Of a DNA stretch of 23,792 nucleotides, positions 22,480 through 23,792 are shown in pieces (position 1 is the first letter of the stretch; each line of letters opens with the position of its first letter). This DNA comes from Thermoleophilia bacterium UBA2241 (GTDB taxonomy: Bacteria; Actinomycetota; Thermoleophilia; UBA2241): contig DDYF01000040.1 in assembly GCA_002347645.1 (NCBI GenBank), positions 1 through 23,792 on the forward strand. Direction: 5' to 3'. Below the pieces are notes generated by a model. The model was not told where the DNA came from and did not search any database. It worked only from the letters and a program-made list of their open reading frames with translations. The translations under genes and the position numbers were made by a program.

Positions 22480-22527
22480 AGGGCTCAGGACGCCTGGGAC
22501 CTCCAAGACCAGGTCGTCCTGAGCCCT
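22480..22527 (-). terminator. 18-bp hairpin after the ABC substrate-binding protein gene
   Basis: Arms of 13 bases (22480-22492 and 22515-22527) are perfect, extended by CCTGG/CCAGG (22493-22497 and 22509-22513) with one bulged base. It lies about 33 bases after the stop of the binding-protein gene. There is no T-run. Such hairpins after binding-protein genes often raise that gene's mRNA level over the downstream genes. Confidence 0.65.
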
Positions 22528-22559
22528 CGCTCCCTATTCTCGACCGGTCACGCGGGAGT

Positions 22560-23699
22560 TCATGACGTCTGTACCTCCCTCCAGGCCTTGTTCCAGAGGG
22601 CCAGCCGATCGCCGGTAGGCGCGAGCTTCCATGCGTTCTCACCCGAGAGGGCGTCCTCACTCGTCCCGAGGAAGGCGTAGTCGCCGATGAGCTGCTCGTA
22701 GGCGGAATCGCCACTCTTCGTGCCGTTCGGGTAGCCCGTGTAACCCACGTTCTTGGCCGAGTGCTCCGGGTTCATGACCCAGTCGACAAACAGGAGAGCA
22801 GTGCCCGGGCTCTTGGCTGCCGTCGGGATCGAGAGAAGATCCGATCCCATGACGGAGCTCTCCGTGCAGTTCTGGTAGCCGTAGACCGACGGGTCGTCCG
22901 CCTCTCTGATGATCACGAGCATGTCTCCGGGCCATGCCTGCATGATCCAAGCTTCACCGGACGGCAGCTTGCCCTTCACATCGGTGGAGAAGCCAGCCAT
23001 CATCGGCTTGAGCTTGATCAGCTCCTTTGCCGCCTGATCCACTTCGTCGGGGTCGCCCGAGTTGATGTCGAACCCGAGCCGCGCCAGGCTGGCCCCCAGT
23101 GCGTACCCAACGATCTCCAGCACGAAGACCTTCTTCTCGGCTTGCGGCGCCACGTCCCAGAGATCGTTCCAGGACCCCGTGAAGAGCGACGAGTCCACCT
23201 TGTCGGCGCGCCAGCCGACCCCCACGGGGCTGTACGCGTAGGGGATGGAATACTTCGCCCCAGGGTCGTAGAACGGATCGTGGAAAGGAGTCGTGAGCTC
23301 GCTCCAGTGGGTCAGCGCGTCATGGTTCAGTGACAGCAGGTAGCCAGCTTCGGCAAGCGGGCCGATGTAGGCGCTGTTGGTCATGACGATGTCGTACGGC
23401 GCGCCGCTTGCGACCTTCTGGGCCATGGCTTCGTCGCTGTCGAAGAAGCTTTGGTTGACCTTGACGCCGTACTCCTTCTCGAACCCGGCGATCACGTCAG
23501 GGTCGACGAACTCCGCCCAGCCGAAATACTCCAGGTCCCCGTCGACGGTCGCCTCGATAGTGGCAGCGATCTCGTCGCTCTCATCGGAGCCGCAGCCTGC
23601 CAGGCCGCCGCCGATCAGCGCCGCTCCCAGGGCCAAGCCCGCGGTGCTGTGTATGAACTGCCGTCGCGTGAATCTCCTGTTCCGCGTTTCCCGGTTCAT
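22560..23699 (-). CDS. PotD-like ABC transporter substrate-binding lipoprotein, Tat-exported
   Basis: The protein has 379 residues from ATG 23697-23699 with AAAGGGGA upstream. The N-terminus has a Tat motif, FTRRQFIHST (10-19), then a hydrophobic stretch and lipobox LAGC (33-36), so it should be exported folded and anchored by a lipid on C36. The mature part starts GDLEYFGWAEFVDPDVIAGFEKEYGVKV and has PYDIVMTNSAYIGPLAEAGYL, VGVGWRADKVD, AWIMQAWPGDML and FVDWVMNPEHSAKNVGYTGYPNG, all typical of the spermidine/putrescine (PotD/PotF) group. The ligand may be a polyamine or another cationic compound. The permease and ATPase genes are not in the window and may lie to the right. It heads the visible leftward catabolic run. 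Confidence 0.88.
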   Translation of the reverse strand: MNRETRNRRFTRRQFIHSTAGLALGAALIGGGLAGCGSDESDEIAATIEATVDGDLEYFGWAEFVDPDVIAGFEKEYGVKVNQSFFDSDEAMAQKVASGAPYDIVMTNSAYIGPLAEAGYLLSLNHDALTHWSELTTPFHDPFYDPGAKYSIPYAYSPVGVGWRADKVDSSLFTGSWNDLWDVAPQAEKKVFVLEIVGYALGASLARLGFDINSGDPDEVDQAAKELIKLKPMMAGFSTDVKGKLPSGEAWIMQAWPGDMLVIIREADDPSVYGYQNCTESSVMGSDLLSIPTAAKSPGTALLFVDWVMNPEHSAKNVGYTGYPNGTKSGDSAYEQLIGDYAFLGTSEDALSGENAWKLAPTGDRLALWNKAWREVQTS

Positions 23700-23735
23700 C
23701 TGACTATCCCCTTTCTGAGCCCTCATCCCTGATCC

Positions 23736-23751
23736 GCAGGAGGCATCCTGC
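23736..23751. promoter_or_regulatory. 16-bp palindrome upstream of the binding-protein gene
   Basis: GCAGGA and TCCTGC are perfect arms around GGCA, 37 bases before the start codon. A TTGACG sequence (minus strand, 23781-23786) lies upstream but has no good -10 at 16-18 bases. The palindrome may be an operator or a leader hairpin. Confidence 0.3.
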
Positions 23752-23792
23752 CGGCCATTCCCTTCAACCCTGGTTGTGTGCGTCAAGTTGTG

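Noticed and set aside
23758..23786. A sigma-70 promoter for the binding-protein gene from TTGACG
   Set aside because: At 16-18 bases downstream only GGGAAT-like sequence is found, too far from a -10 box to report as a promoter.
1..23792. A tRNA-Pyl or any other tRNA gene in the window
   Set aside because: I looked for a CTA anticodon in a CTCTAA-like loop on both strands. All CTCTA or CTAA matches fall inside protein genes without flanking stems. No other tRNA or rRNA was recognised.
1..23792. CRISPR arrays, insertion sequences, prophage or toxin-antitoxin genes
   Set aside because: No repeated spacer pattern, transposase or integrase motif was seen; repeats found are single hairpins at gene junctions.

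Overview
The window is high-GC and almost fully coding. It has 23 complete protein genes, one partial gene at the left edge and one doubtful 41-codon ORF. Gene content points to a deep-branching, high-GC Gram-positive-type bacterium. The best guess is an actinomycetote of the Thermoleophilia kind, with a high-GC Bacillota as the alternative. The reasons are a SigH-type sigma factor next to cysS-rlmB-yacP, a CwlM-like protein, a Tat lipoprotein transporter component, frequent GTG starts, and TGA as the stop codon of every complete gene. The taxon is inferred, not read directly.

Left part (1-5087, minus strand): a tightly packed informational operon, gltX > cysS > rlmB > yacP/rae1 > sigH (partial). 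This keeps the order of the Bacillus gltX-cysE-cysS-mrnC-rlmB-yacP-sigH cluster without cysE and mrnC. Next, 5269-6741 (plus) is an Orn/Lys/Arg decarboxylase-fold enzyme. It ends at a perfect 24-bp inverted repeat that it shares with the convergent pyrE.

Centre (6829-12097, minus strand): osmC-like, then a promoter and an iron-sulphur-type HTH regulator (SufR-like). These are followed by a roadblock-like protein, a 71-residue single-pass membrane protein, tldD, tldE and pyrE. Several starts and stops touch or overlap.

Plus-strand block 12163-15223: uppP (probably leaderless), a CwlM-like amidase-fold protein without a signal peptide but with its zinc ligands intact, and then the main discovery, a stand-alone pyrrolysyl-tRNA synthetase catalytic subunit (pylSc, 14375-15223). 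No tRNA-Pyl, pylSn, pylB, pylC or pylD is in the window. None of the 23 complete genes ends in TAG, which fits, but does not prove, a genome where UAG is reserved.

Right part (15247-23792, minus strand): a co-directional catabolic set read from right to left. It comprises a PotD-like Tat lipoprotein, an SDR with a degenerate active site, a CE4/PuuE-type deacetylase, a C45 acyltransferase/amidase, a VOC protein, a saccharopine-dehydrogenase-like oxidoreductase, a zinc alcohol dehydrogenase and a glycerate 2-kinase. Strong hairpins sit after the transporter protein, the SDR and the saccharopine-dehydrogenase-like gene. The substrate is unknown; a polyamine-like or amide/imide compound feeding into glycerate is one possibility. 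By eye, DNA from about 19000 rightward is less GC-rich than the housekeeping part.
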